64,000 nt of DNA, from positions 40,146,072-40,210,071 of the forward strand of contig NC_052614.1 of assembly GCF_016545825.1 (NCBI RefSeq), written 5' to 3'. The notes under the pieces are model-generated. The model did no database searches and was not told where the DNA came from. It was given only the letters and a program-made list of their open reading frames with translations. Shown piece after piece: positions 1-13,064 of the stretch. The stretch comes from Eucalyptus grandis (taxonomy: Eukaryota; Streptophyta; Magnoliopsida; Myrtales; Myrtaceae). Within the stretch, counting starts at the first letter, position 1; the number at the start of each line of letters is the position of its first letter. The translations under genes and the position numbers were made by a program.

Positions 1-394
1 GGTTTTACTAGGTCTGTAGATGAGGAAAGAGTAAGATGTTTTGCCATGAGTTCTGATAATGAGAGTGTTTTAGCACCGACGCTATAGATTGACAGTGCTG
101 CTGATTCAACTTTCTTTCCTGGAAATTAGTCGGTTATGTATGATTAAATAATGCACAGATACTTCTTATTTTTCTCAGAGGTTATATAAATGCTTCCCAT
201 CAATTCATTAAATTTGTAAATTACATGAAAAGTAACAAGAAAACAAGCTAAAATTATTGGCTTGCTGAAGAAGCTACTTCAGCAAAGACATCAAAAGACC
301 AAATCAATGAAAAGAAAAATGAACAGGAGATATTGATGAGGAAATATTTTGTAACTTGGCCAGTGTAAATCATGTTGCAGAATATATAACTTAC

Positions 395-3300
395 AGCCAA
401 TAATGCCATGCGAATACTTCTTTCTTCCTCATCCTGATCAGCATACTTCTCTTTCATCTTTTTGAGTTTACTCCTCTGACCACGGCTGATTTTCCCCCCA
501 CCAGGTTTCACACATTGAACTTGTTTTTCAGAATGATCAGCAGAAATACTTTCCTTTAATTTATTGACTTCCTCATCCACAAGTGTTTCTGCAGAAACAT
601 TGCTCTCCATACCTTTCTTGAGTTTTCTTCTTTCAGCTTTCGAAGTACGAGGTTTATCTCCAGTTGGAACTTTTTTCTCTTCCTGATTGTGTTCTCCCAA
701 TGAATCTGATTGAGAAGCTTGAAGCCTATAATTCATACTAGCCTGGGAAGCAGATCCAAGTCCAAGTGCTTTATCAATGAGATCATCCAATCGTGGGTTC
801 ATTGAAGCAGCACCATTTACTAAACCATCAGCTATGTTGTTTCCATCACCACCATTCAGGGCCCCATTCTGCGCAATATGGAAGTCATCTTGGTCGCTAC
901 CTCTAGAAGAGGAGATTGCAGAGGCATTGTGTGTCAAGTTATCTTTAGCCGTGGATTCTGATACATGTTCAAAATTTTCTGTTGTGGAATCAGGAACTCT
1001 TTCCAACTCTGTAGTGATTTTCTCCTCTGTCACTTCCTTTTCAGAGTCAGTATCAGGTTCTTCTTGAACAGACCCATTTTCTTCTACATCATCAGTGCCC
1101 TCCTCGTCACCTCTCACTCTCCTTTCATTCAAATGTGAACCCAAAGAGCTCTCATCCAACCGAAACAACAACCCAAAACCCATCACAAGAGGGTGAGGGG
1201 GGAGAAAGTTCTTCTTTCCACGAATCATGAAACTTCCCACAGTAAGATATTCACCAGTGGGAGCAGTTTTACTAACTTGGTGGGGATAGACCCACCAAGC
1301 ACTGGTGATAATCTTTGAATCCCATGCCTGGCTGTGACAAACCTAAAACAAGCACCAAAAGTAGCAATTGATCATTTTCAGTGATACCATTCACCTTTGC
1401 ACAGCCTCACATTAATAGAAAGCATATGCATAATCCAACTGTGAGGAAGATGATCACTGAACACTAGCAAAGAGCATAAATATAATCTGACCATGAGGAA
1501 GACGATTACCGTGAAACATCCAGCTTGATTTAAAGTAAGAGGGGGTATAGATTGCTCTGGCCTGTGGTTCTTTATCACTGTGCTAGATGCTCCATGAAGC
1601 TCGGCATGTACATAGCTGTTCAAGAGTTGAATTGACATGATAAGCAGCAACTAACAAGCTTCGATAAGAATTCAATTCTTTAATAGTTGAACAAGAACAA
1701 AAATCTAGTTAGTTCATAAAAGCTAATGCCTTTAGCCAAAAGTTGAAGATTCATAGATCCCAGGAGGAAACGGATGCATCATTATCACATTTCATTTACT
1801 CACTTCCTATAATTTTAGTACATACTTTAACAGGCACATGGCTAGATAGTGTTATAAGAAATGTGGTATTTTGTTGCTTCCAGTCAGTACGATCCAGGAT
1901 CAGATCACATGAACTCACTTAAATTGCACCTGATACGTGCAGGGAAGGCAGCCAAATGAAGATACACATTGGGAATTCAATAATAATCCCATCAATGGCA
2001 ATTAAAATGACAAACAGATAGTCATAAGTATCAGAAAGAAAATTATTGGTCCAAACTTCAAAGCAAGGACAACATCACCAATATATATCATTGGTGGATA
2101 ACATAGCAGTGCATTTCAGCTCGTGAAAGACTGAAAGGTTTACCTCTGCTATTCAAACACTTTGCATTAATTGATAGACTCTCGAGATTCTATTCCTCTC
2201 GCACACCCTCCTTACCCCCCACTCCCCGGGGAAACACCAAAAGAAAAAGAGGGAAAAAAAATAAAGATCCTTCAAAAAAAAAAAAAAAAAATTCTGCAAT
2301 AATAACTTACAGATCTCCTTTTGACATATAACGCTTGACTATCATCTCATTCTGTTGAGCATCACGGCCGCTGATAATCAAATAATTCTCACTGCTGATG
2401 AACCAATTAAATTTCTCGAACCAATGGACTTTGCGCATATGAGTAATTGTTGCAACTGTCTTTTCCTGAATTATTTAGGGAAAGGCATCAGAGACTGAAG
2501 TCCAAAAGGACAAATTTTGACGTTAAAATATATCGTTGAACATTATGATGCTAGAAAATTAATGTCCACAGTAGTTCATTTTCAAAGAACAACATGAATA
2601 AACACCTGTAAAAATCCATAGCTTGATAAAGTTTACTCATGTGAATCATAGTGGCCAGACAAGTCTATCATACTCTAAACTGCAAATTAGGAAAAAGCGA
2701 ATGTGACCTCAGTGCCTGTATTGTGTAAAATAGTTTTTTCAATCCCTTTTCCACTTCGAAAAACTAAACTGATCAAGGGGTAGCAGCTGCTTATTCAGCA
2801 TACATTGTCTAACATTCTGGTCTTTCTCAATGATTTGGTCCGGGGTACACCTTTAAAAGCATCATGTTGAACCATAAAATCGCATCTATATCCTATTACA
2901 AACAGTCCCAATAAGTTGGTTTCTACCACCTCAAGTAAATGTAAAAGGTTATGCCTATTTAGCACAATATTCTCTTTTCAATAAGTTCTTTGGTGATGGC
3001 TATAAACTCAGATCACCTGATGGCTAATACCCCACCAAACCTCTCAAATTTGGTACCTGTTGCCCAGAATCAAGTGGAGAATTAATGAAACAAGGAAGTG
3101 TGTACCTGAGAAAGCTGGAGACGTGTCTTTCTCTCAGCTGCTTTGAAAGCTTTTTCATGTGCCGTAATGGTCTTTTCTTGCTTGGTTTCCTGCTTTTTCT
3201 TTTGTTCATACCATCGACGGGCATTGGCATGTGCAGATAATGCTAAATCGACTTCAACCTATAAAAAGCGGGAGGGTGATTAAACCAAAACTTGTGCCAA

Positions 3301-5808
3301 ACAGCTGTACATGATGTTCTTTCCAAAACACGCAAGATGGAAGGAATTTTTTTATTTTAAAAAAGGGCCCTCACAGAAAAGGAAAAAAGGAACAAAGACT
3401 GTCTTCAGCAAGAAATGGTAATTACAAGGTGAATCAAGTCACTCAATTTCGGTGCTGGTTCAATCAGGCAATTGAACTTTCAAAACTTTCAACAAGTTGA
3501 ATAAATTCTGGAAGCACTTGGCTCAGTCAACCATCTGCTAGAAGCAACAGGAATATTTATGTGGCATGCCATGTAACATGGAGACAAAGTACCATGTCAC
3601 CTTTCTGTTACATTATCAACAGAAAGTTGATGAGCTACCCATGTACTTCAAAAGTGCAGTGACCCAACTGAAAGTTCTAAATAATCCAATGACTTGACTG
3701 AAAATAATAAAATTTTAAGGACCTGGATGGAAGTACCCTCAGAATTGAGTGACTGAAACTTTCACCGGGAAATCACCCGCAGTTTCAAGTATAACAAGAC
3801 TCATAAGCAAGAGACTTTTTCTGCCAAACATCATCAAATGATTTAATATCTCTTTATCTCTTTGCAAAGATTATCATTGAGAAACTGAATAACCTTAGCT
3901 AGATCAAGTGAGGGAGGCCTAGGTCTGAACAATGATAAAAGCCCAATTTCAACAAATACCTTATCCGCAGGGAGTGTCTTTTCTTCATCATCCATCTCAT
4001 CAAGGTTGTTGCTTAACAGCAACGTCATGCAATTTCTTTCCAGATAGAGTTTGTCAATAAGACCAGCCACAGGGTTACCCGACTTCTTCTCTTCTTTCAC
4101 CATGCGAGCAAGATCCTCCCAATTCATACCTTTTGCAAGAGCCACTCGAACAGCTAATATGGCTGCATCAACATCTTCTAAGTTGTATTCTATCAATTCA
4201 GCCATTTTAACACAGCGATCAACTTCTTTTTTTAGTGTGTGCACACGATTTTCCTATGTCAAAAAGTAAAGGAGAAAACAAAAAGTTACCACATAAGGCA
4301 TAAAGGTAAACCTGTATGCTAGCAAGTTTCATGTCAAGATAAGAAACTAATTCTGCAACTGAAACCCATTCTCTTCACATAGTGAACATGAGAAAATAAC
4401 TCTGGCATGGACGCACAACAGAAAAAGGTTTAACAATGGAAACAACAGCAAAAGCAAAGAATATTTTGAGCAGCAAGAACTAGCAATCGTTAATAATCAA
4501 CATGACAGTCAGAATAATGGAGGACAAGACATGTCTGTATGATACATCAGCACAAATATTTATGTGCAAGTAAGACACATTTAGGAAGTAGCTATACCAC
4601 CATTATCGAAACCTCCACTTCCACAAGGAAAATTACAAATAGACAAATGAATTAGAAGGGACTCAGCAATTAGAACGCTCAGAGAAACTAGAAGTTAAAT
4701 AAAAGAGATCGATACCTGATCCAAGCGTATTTTATTAAGTTTTTGAACTGCAGAGCCCTCTTTTGCCTTTTGTTGTTGTTCTACCCGTTGACTCTCAATT
4801 TTACTATAAAACTCATCCAAAGCTGCATCAAAAGTCTGAAATTTGATATGGTCCCTAGATTTGAATTGGTTCAACAAAATGGGACAGAACTCATCGTAGA
4901 TCTGTAAAAATATCAATCAGTAATAGTTTTTGTGCAGTTAGAAATTTGACTGGATATGTGGTGAGAAGCAAGATGGACTAAAATTGCAATTTTAAGAAAC
5001 AAAAACAGTACCTGGCTTCCAGTTTCGGAAGGAGCTTGAAGCTCCTTCTTTTGATTCTTATTCTGCAGCAAAATGTATCCTTCAGGAATTGTATCTCCAG
5101 AGATCACATCCTGCAGCCAATCCTCAAATTTCCCAACAGCTTTGATCAATCTTTGGACAGTCTCATCATCTAACTCATCTTCTTTAGGAAACTTCATACT
5201 GGGAGCCAGACCAGAGTCTAATATAATATGCTCAGAAAGTGCGGGCCCATACCCTAGGGCCTCCCCGAGAACTACTTTCAAAGTGGCTTGTCTGCCACGA
5301 TTACCATCATTGGTATTTTTTCCAGACTCAGATGACTTCACGCCCTTTCGACCTCCTTTCTTTTCAGTCGATATTTCAGATGCATCTTTTCCCTCTCCGT
5401 TATTCGGAGGCTTATCATTCCGTTCTTCGGACGGTTTAAGGGCAGCCAGCAACTTTTGAGGAGTAGTTCTCTCAAATACCCGACAAATTTCTGTAGGATA
5501 TCGATGGCGTGACATTATTGCAACCCCTTTATCATCATCCCTGTTTATTTAGAAAGCTTGTTATTTATCTACCAGTCCAAGTAATAAATCATGAATAAAA
5601 TCCATCGGGTAAGTTCAACTAGATTTGCTAGCATGGAAATGGTCAATGCACTGCCCTCAGAGTGGGGAACATGGAATGTTTATAACTGTCAATATCAAGA
5701 CCATGCAGGACCTAAAAGAATACAGTCGATGATACATTTAGGTAGCTCATGAGCCATGATATGCTATATCTTACCAACAAGCTTCCATGTATTATTATTA
5801 TTATTTTA

Positions 5809-5841
<33 letters not shown>

Positions 5842-8487
5842 TTTTATTTTTTTTTATTATTATAACAAAGGCCCTATGGTTTTGATAGAATCCAGACAAC
5901 ACAGCAACAACAGTTGACAGAATATTTCGAGAAAAATGTAGAAAACACGACAGCTAAAATTGTCTGAATTCATTAAGTATGTCTGTAGCTACCAAAATAT
6001 CCAAAAAGGAGACGAGAGGAAGATGCATAGCGATCAATTGTTAGATAATGCACTTTACTGAAATGGGCACTTCAGGTCCAGGATTTCCTCTCTTCATCAA
6101 TAGGTTGTTGCCATTCACATGAAGCCAACACATCCCTAATTGAGCAAGCCACCCACACCAACAGGGGAGGGGATGATTGCTCATAAATGCCCACTTTCCA
6201 CAAGAAGTCAAAGAAAGCAAAATGAGAGTATACCTAGCCTACTAGTCAGCTCACTAATCAGCCTCAGATTATCAAAAACTTCTTTTGACAAAGACAGAAG
6301 ATGCACATCTACTCGTGAGGCAAAAACAAGCAAGTCTGATAAGTGAGAACATTAAATTTGTTTCTTCCTAAAAGTACAGACCTTGCATTCAATAACAAAA
6401 CATATACCTGTGCGATCGAAGAAGCGTCATAACCATGAACTCTGAATCCACCAGGATAATATTTCCTTGGGCATAAAGCTCCAGTATAACATAGTATGCA
6501 TTCACACCCAGGCCAAATTGAAAGAGTACTATCTGAAACAAGGTATGAACGATTAAAACAAGCAACTAACCAATATAATTCCACCTAAATGTAAGCGATG
6601 AAATCAAAGGATCTACATAGAAGACTCAAAGTTCAGATGACAAGAGTATACCCTGTCATAACCAAGCTGCCTCACATCCTCTAGCCTTCTTGTGCGTATG
6701 TGTTTCCTCAACTTGAGGGTAAACCCAGAAGGCGTGTTACTCTTATCCCTAAAGCAAATTCATAACATTCTTAGTGCAATAATTCACCATTAAGTAGTTG
6801 CAGTTACTATCGATACCATAATTAGTTTTTCTTTAGCTGATCAGCTGACAAGGTTTTCGTGTTCATTTTTCTTAGCTCACTACATGGAGGTAGTCCCAGA
6901 CCCCCATATCCTTTGTCAAGCTATAAAGTGAAAGATGCATCAAACTCCATCAGCTTAAACTTTTAGAAGTACAGTTAAGCACCCAACTTCAACTTTCTAT
7001 CAGAGCTAAAGGTACTGAGTTCACTTCCTTACACTACCTTTCACCAATTAATGGGTTTCCCTTCTTTATATGCCTTGGGTTTTAACAATCCTCCAACTTG
7101 CAAGCCACGCATTGGATTTGCATGCTTCATGCTTTCCTCATCATATCAGCTTTCTTTAAAGGGGAGTACAAAGCCATAAACTGTAATGCACACCATAGTC
7201 CATACAATGGTTGTGCACTAGCTCTAACTTCCTCTAAGAAAACTGCCACTCATAAGTCATAAGTTAAAGTGTAATGTTCACTCGAAGCCTAGAAAGACTC
7301 AACAAAAATAAGAAAAAAATACCAGACACATACTTCACTTACCCAATGCCTGCTTACAAGCCTCCATTTTCACCAATTATCCTTCACATACCTCTAAGTA
7401 TAACCCAACATTGAAAATACCAAATCTTCCCTCCTCGTGAACTCATTTTAGCATATTGCTTAAGGTTTGGATGGGAGTAGTTATTTAGGATTTGGAGATT
7501 GGCACTTTGGGAAAGAAAATGACATTTTTGTAAATATGGACAAGAATAATTGATGTGAAGGTGCAAATTAGTTTCCAAAGGTAATTCACGTTTGTATTTG
7601 GTATTTTCAAGGTAGAGGAATCTAAGTGGTCATTGGGTAAAATGCGAACATGTTTCTAGTAGTTACCCCTACAGTAATACACGGCCAATGTAGCATTGTT
7701 GCAATTCAAAGATAAGATCAACTTCCACAGTATATTCATGTATTGCCAGAGTCTCATGCAACCATATTGCAAAAAGATGACCCGTAATATGCAAGATTAC
7801 CTCACATAATCGGTGGTGTGCAAACGGACGCCACTCTCCATCAACAACAGAACTTTTTCACTTTCTCCCGATTCCGTCACTCCACTGCTATTCATAAGCT
7901 TGAACACATACGTCTGTCAACCAATTCCCACAAACACACCAAAGAAGAAAATTCATTCAATTTCCATTTCATCAAATAAAAAAACACAATAGCAAGGAAA
8001 GCAGAAACTAGATCACTCAAAAGCAAAATCTTCCCAAAATTCTCAATCCATGGCAACAATGCAAATTAGGATACGCGAGAGAGGTCCATTCCACAGCTAT
8101 TCATAAGCTCGAATAAGTATATATAAGAGAAATTGACCAACACAAGCAATCGAGTTCCTCCTAACAAAACACGCAATACCGACGATACCGGAGCCTGGAG
8201 CATCCAGGCCCTACGCAAAATCAAACAACTGCATCCCAAACCCAACCTAAATCGCATTCCCCGAGCGCAGGACTACCGAGTTTTTCTTTTTCCCTAGAAC
8301 CGACAATCGGCCAGCGGAACGAAAAGAATCGAAACAGAGGGAGCGAAGGCGAAAATGGGAAATGGAGCCGACGAGGAAGGACCTTGGGCGAGAGATCGTA
8401 GACGTTGGAGCAACGCATGCCGATCAGGCGGCGCAGGCACTTCACCTCCGCCGCCACGTCGGCCGTGTTCATCCGCACCTTCACCAT
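395..8487 (-). CDS. NEMF: NEMF/Rqc2 homologue (ribosome quality control), C-terminus outside window
   Basis: Rqc2/NEMF/Caliban family (Arabidopsis At5g49930 type). In the family it binds stalled 60S subunits with peptidyl-tRNA, recruits the Listerin E3 ligase and adds C-terminal tails in the cytosol. Eleven coding exons on the minus strand (high to low): 8487-8383, 7913-7801, 6748-6652, 6532-6408, 5540-5012, 4901-4716, 4253-3960, 3258-3106, 2465-2311, 1615-1510, 1342-395. All have GT-AG borders and sum to 2811 nt, 937 codons in one frame. The start is [15 protein letters not shown] at 8487. The NFACT-N domain covers roughly residues 1-480. The Asp-Arg pair of the GYDRI motif (104-105) and Asp10 correspond to residues known to matter for CAT-tailing in yeast. 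Residues 485-540 are helical and charged, the NFACT-R domain follows (about 535-690), then an acidic low-complexity stretch and a Lys-rich region. The exon after 395 and the C-terminal domain lie left of the window. Family identity is near certain; exon borders are manual. Confidence 0.93.
5541..6407 (-). repeat. NEMF intron 4 with (ATT)n microsatellite
   Basis: This 867-bp intron separates the exon ending LLRSHR from the exon starting [15 protein letters not shown]. It carries an impure ATT/TTA microsatellite at about 5784-5863. The other long NEMF introns (1616-2310, 2466-3105, 3259-3959, 4254-4715, 6749-7800) are AT-rich and show no further gene. Confidence 0.75.
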
Positions 8488-9000
8488 CTCTCCCTCCCTC
8501 TCTCTCTCTCTCTACCTCCTACCCTCCTTCAAATCCGCGCTTCGCCAGGTAGCTCCGGACGGCGGCGAGAACCGATCTCCGGTTTCAATGGCGGCGACAA
8601 ACGTAGAGAGCCTCTGCACTTGATCTCGAGACGACGATCGAGAACGACGATGAAGTTCGCAGGCCAGCCGAGGAGCCGGCGGTTCTACGCTTTCGTCTCT
8701 CTTTCCGGGCCTCAGGCCCGCCCAGAAAACACAACGGGCCGGATAGCCCAACCACGACGGTGACAGAGAGGCCCGAGAATTTGGGCCCAATGAAATCGGC
8801 TTTTCTGGAGCCCAAATTACCAAATAGTTTTTTTTTTCATAGAGCGAGCTGGGCTGCGCCGCAGAGCAAGCCCGATGACAAATGAATGTTTGGGTTGGGC
8901 CCATATGGGCCGGAGTGGGGTTGGTCGGACTTTCTCGTGTGAGGCCAATGGCCCAACCAACCAATTTGCCTCTCAGACTTGGGGCTGGGCCGAGCAAGCC
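8488..9000 (-). promoter_or_regulatory. NEMF 5' flank rich in site II (TGGGCC/T) elements
   Basis: Immediately upstream of the NEMF start there is a CT-rich stretch (about 8491-8513 on the plus strand), suitable as a plant 5' UTR. Beyond it, 8725-8990 holds many copies of TGGGCC, TGGGCT or their complements (around 8729, 8746, 8783, 8810, 8850, 8894, 8905, 8950 and 8985). Such site II elements are known TCP-factor targets in promoters of growth-related and translation genes, which fits a ribosome-associated product. I see no clear TATA box. Open frames here in both directions are composition artefacts. Confidence 0.55.
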
Positions 9001-10690
9001 ACCTGCCCCTACAAGAAATGCATATACCTCCATTTGCTTGCCTCCTTCTAGCCCCGAACGCCTAAGCGCAATCGATACGGTGCCTGATGCTAATCGCCAG
9101 AAACCCAAACTCCGAGTGTCACTTCCAGCACAAGAGGCCAAGCACGTGATATGACCAAATGTCCCGGTTTCGGAGCTCATCTCGTCTTGACTTTAATGTC
9201 GGGTCGTACTTAAGTAGCTAAGTTTCTACGGATCGACAGCTGCTCTCCACACCATCGATATCTTAAATCTTCTCATTCACTTTCGATATTTATGGTTGTC
9301 CCACTTCAGTCCAATATTCCGTCGACCTCGCAAAACTCATCTACTTTGACTAGTATTGAAGTTCTCCCGTATGATGAACTGTGAAAAACAATAGAGTTTG
9401 ACCAATAATTTCATTTTGCCAATGCGTCCAGTTTTTCCAAAATGTTCAAACTAGAGATGATGCTAGATTTTTCTCCTACATAGCTTTATAGGAGTCTCAC
9501 ATAATCAACACATCAATGATAATTTCTTGCATCTCACGCTACGAAAGCACAGTTACAAAACATCGTCATTCCCATGTATTTTCTACGTAACTCCGAAAGG
9601 TCAACAACAATTAGGTCTTCCGGCAAAAGCACAACCCGTTTTTCTATTTGCCCAATTTCCAATCCAGTTAGCTACCCCCCAGGGTTCTACAAATTTCCAA
9701 TCCGATACAACCCCCGATCGGCAATATGCTTCTCGACCCGATTCACGATTCGAGGTTCATCCTCCACTTCGGACACACGCTTCAAATTCCACAAAGGTTT
9801 CGCAACTTGCCCCTTGGACTTTGACTGACTTTCGAATCATTAGAAGGGTCAAAGGGATAAGGCTTATTCCCCTCTCTTTCTCTCTTCCTTCCTCCTTATT
9901 TTCTCTCTTTTTGTGGAGTGTAGAGGATTGCAAAGATTTGAGTCGGTTGTCGTGGATTCGGGCACGTTGGTCGGTCAACGACACTAGCTCGCTTATGTGG
10001 ACCGACCCGACATGCACACATGCCGATTGAGCGAAACTTAACGACTCTCGTTTGGCCTAAACCCCTAAAAGGGATATTGGATTAATCGATATAATGGTAA
10101 ATTCTTTAGGGCATTGTGCTTGTTTATATCATTGCTAAGTCGACCTTCAGGCTTCAGCCGACCTCGTCCTTCGAAAACTTGCTCGTGGGGATATACTTGA
10201 TTCGTAGGAAATGGCGAATGACCAACATCAATCCCATGTTTTCTCACCTAGTGTTGGATCCTTTTGACTCTAGCGGTAACGGTCTGGAAAGATGATGTTT
10301 CTGCTTCCCCCTCCTGGTCAACATTTCTGTGATGGGCGCATAGAAGAAGTGATGAACCAAATTGGGAAACGTTTTTTCTTGATTACGATGTGTTAGTCGT
10401 TTGTTACTTACATGTGCATTGACTTACGTTGCTTTTGGAAGGCGAAGTCGTTTTCATGCCGAAGCCGTGCCCGCGGCGAGTAATGTTCCAAAGGCTGCTA
10501 CACGCGTTAGTGCTAGTGAATTACCCCGACTGCCCGCCGTTGCCCCCGGCTAATTGAGCATTGTCACCACCGGTGTCGCCATAGAGAGTGAGTGACTTCT
10601 TGTTGTCACTCTCCTTAGTTGGTCATCCCTGATACATGTTAGTTTACTATGACTTCTAGCAGCATCATGCCAATGCCATTGTCACTCTCC
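9001..10690. other. intergenic, nothing recognised
   Basis: Mixed-composition DNA between the NEMF promoter and a repeat remnant. Open frames up to 167 codons exist (9527-10030 plus strand), but they lack recognisable domains and are not supported by splice or promoter context. Confidence 0.5.
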
Positions 10691-10694
10691 TTAA

Positions 10695-11060
10695 TTAAAT
10701 TGAGGACCGCTGGATGGGCCGGCTTGGTCCAATTTCCTTGGGCATTAGTCCAGTTCCTGCTTCCATAAAAATTGGAAATATCGATTTTCGATCCAGTCCA
10801 GTTCCCCATCTGGTCCTCAGTTCCAAGGAGAAACTAACCAGACCGAATCGACTCTTTTTCTTTAAAAGAAAATTTTTTTAATTTCTAAAAAATAATAATA
10901 AATCCTAAAATAGTAACAACTCTAGTATTTTTTTAATTTTTTTTTATAAGTGATCGATTCCATTGGACTTGACTAAATCAATTCTAGGTTCTCAAAAACT
11001 AGGAATTGATTTAGTCCAGTCCAATTCTAGGTCTCAAAAACTAGGAATTGAACCAGGCCA
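10695..11060. repeat. probable degenerate hAT-like repeat remnant
   Basis: The segment is built from variants of GGTTCC/CCAGTTCC/GGAATTGA words, the same vocabulary as the better preserved hAT-like element at 24007-24869. Near its end a ~30-bp word (CAATTCTAGG..TCTCAAAAACTAGG core) occurs twice in direct orientation, at about 10979 and 11023. No clear terminal repeats or target duplication were found, so this is a remnant at best. Confidence 0.35.
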
Positions 11061-12138
11061 AGAGCTTATTACCCTTATCAGCCATTGATCATCAATGGCT
11101 ATCTTTTTGAACAACAATCTCTTGACCGTGCATCAAAAAGTTGCTCCATTACAGAAGATGGTCTAGTCACTTAATTACCCAATACATTATTTTGGATTTT
11201 CATTCCCCAAGAACTCTCATTCGTGATATTGAGACACTTAAAGTGCATTTGTTTAACTAAAAACTTACTCACAAAGAAAAACTATTTTCCCATAGAAATC
11301 ATTTTCAAGAAAAATAATTTTTTTTTATTTAGGGAAAGTGATTCCCTTTTTGCTAGCAATTTTTTTCCCTAACCAATCTAAGTTTGTTGGTTTCAGTCCA
11401 TGGATCATGTTTTCCATAGATCAATTACTTTTCTGTCATCTTAACACTGAAAAAGTCAGTATACAATTTTTCAGAACCACTTATCCTTCAATCAAACGGA
11501 CCTCAAGTCGTCCAACAACCTAACGCGGTTGGAAATGGTATTGATCGAGGGAGAAAAACAATCGTCGCAACAAGAACATGGAAATGATGAGAACGCTTCT
11601 TTTGTTGACAACCCGAAAACCAAGCGCACGAAGGGTCATCTCCACTTTATAGACACGCATAGGTTTTGAAACTTTTTCCGATCCCTACTTAGGAAAAACA
11701 AAAGAAGAAAGAAGCAAGATGGCATTAGGTTCTAGAGAGACATCCATCTTTTCACTGCTCCGTGCTGTGCATGTCGATCATGATGCAAAAGAACTATAAA
11801 TTTAACCCTCCGTCTCGTTTCTTTTCAAGCTTATGATGGCTAGCAGCATTCACATTTTGGATTGTCTTGGTTGATTATTTCGCTCACTAACCCTTCCTTT
11901 TTTTTCGCTTAATATAATGTCATAACCCGAGCATGGGTCGAATATAATAGTCTCGGAAAGGAGGGTACACGTATGAGCTTGTCTCCACTTTTATGTGCAA
12001 TAGTGCTGGGCTTTAGCGAAACCGGTTGTCTCTCAAAGCGGGAAGGAATGAGAGCAAGAGCGACAGGAAAGTATCAATTAGAAAGTGCTTTTGCTAATGG
12101 GGGCTTGCCTGAGGGCTTACCGAGTTCAGACACGGACT
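11061..12138. other. intergenic, nothing recognised
   Basis: AT-rich spacer with short open frames only. I see no conserved protein, RNA gene or well-formed repeat. Confidence 0.5.
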
Positions 12139-12475
12139 CATGATTAAATGAACTTGGCATCTTTCTATCGTGTCATCACTCGACAGCGTTCGGTACTTAA
12201 AAAACCATGGAATGTTCCCGGGCATGGTCGAGGTTGTCGCCTGGATGTTGCACGAACGGAAGGGAATAGGCTGTCGCGTCCTTGTCTGCTTCCCCTTTGC
12301 TAAGTTCAATTAATCATGCGTTTGGACATCGAAAGACTTGATTAATTGAATTCAGCACCTTTCCAGCGTGTCATCATTAAACAATGCTTAAACTTGTAGA
12401 ATGTGTCCAAGCATGGTCGAGGCTGTCGTCCTGATTTTGCACACGAGAAAGAGGCTGTTGCGACCTTTGTTCCTA
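12139..12475. repeat. diverged tandem duplication, ~198-bp period
   Basis: Two copies of one sequence begin at about 12141 (TGATTAAATGAACTTGGCA) and 12339 (TGATTAATTGAATTCAGCA). They share, in the same order, a CGTGTCATCA word, a GCATGGTCGAGG word followed by TGTCG, a TTGCAC word and a GGCTGT..CG word. Divergence is high, so the duplication is old. No coding content is evident. Confidence 0.6.
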
Positions 12476-12739
12476 TGTTGAACATAAGGGTTCAGGAGTA
12501 TGGCTAAATTCTTATGTATGTATCCGATTAAAAAATGGTTTAACAAAAAAAAAAAAAAACTCTAGAAGCAGCCTTAATCGCCATGCATGTATGCGTTCAG
12601 ATTGCAACTCAAAAGCTAATTATTTTTCTATAGATATGACATATATGTAGAATTTATTCAAATCGCTTTGAGGACAAGCGAGGGCTCATCAATGACGATG
12701 AATAATTTGTTGCTTTGCATGTCAACGTGCATGTGCACG

Positions 12740-12742
<3 letters not shown>

Positions 12743-12790
<48 letters not shown>
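12743..12790. repeat. (CT)n microsatellite
   Basis: About 23 uninterrupted CT units. Any open frame through it encodes only alternating Arg-Glu and is not a gene. Confidence 0.95.
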
Positions 12791-12792
<2 letters not shown>

Positions 12793-13064
12793 CTACTTTG
12801 ATAAAACAAAAGACTGACTAATGAATCGATCGTGTAATTGAATTTGGTAGTAAGATGTCGGACGGTCCTCGTGAGAATGATGAAAGACATTGAATTGTTT
12901 TTTTTTTCCCGTGGTACTATATGAATCCACCATTTCATGTCGAAGTGTATCTAGAAACTTGGCCTCGTGCTTATGCTTTGAATTGTCTACCTAAGGCTGA
13001 CATAATGAGTGCGCAGCGATTAGCGGAAGTAAGAAATTGATTGGATTGCTTTGTGTGATTTTTT

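Noticed and set aside
8362..9180. Several overlapping ORFs around the NEMF start on both strands
   Set aside because: GC-rich 5' UTR/promoter composition; none has a domain.
9527..10030. 167-codon plus-strand ORF
   Set aside because: No domain, odd composition, overlapping frames in other registers and no promoter or splice context.
10650..10672. miR172-like word AGCAGCATCATGCCAATGCC
   Set aside because: Only the first half resembles the miR172 star/target sequence and no hairpin partner is present.
12654..12938. Arg-Glu repeat ORF (also near 45304 and 56645)
   Set aside because: Translation of CT/GA microsatellites.
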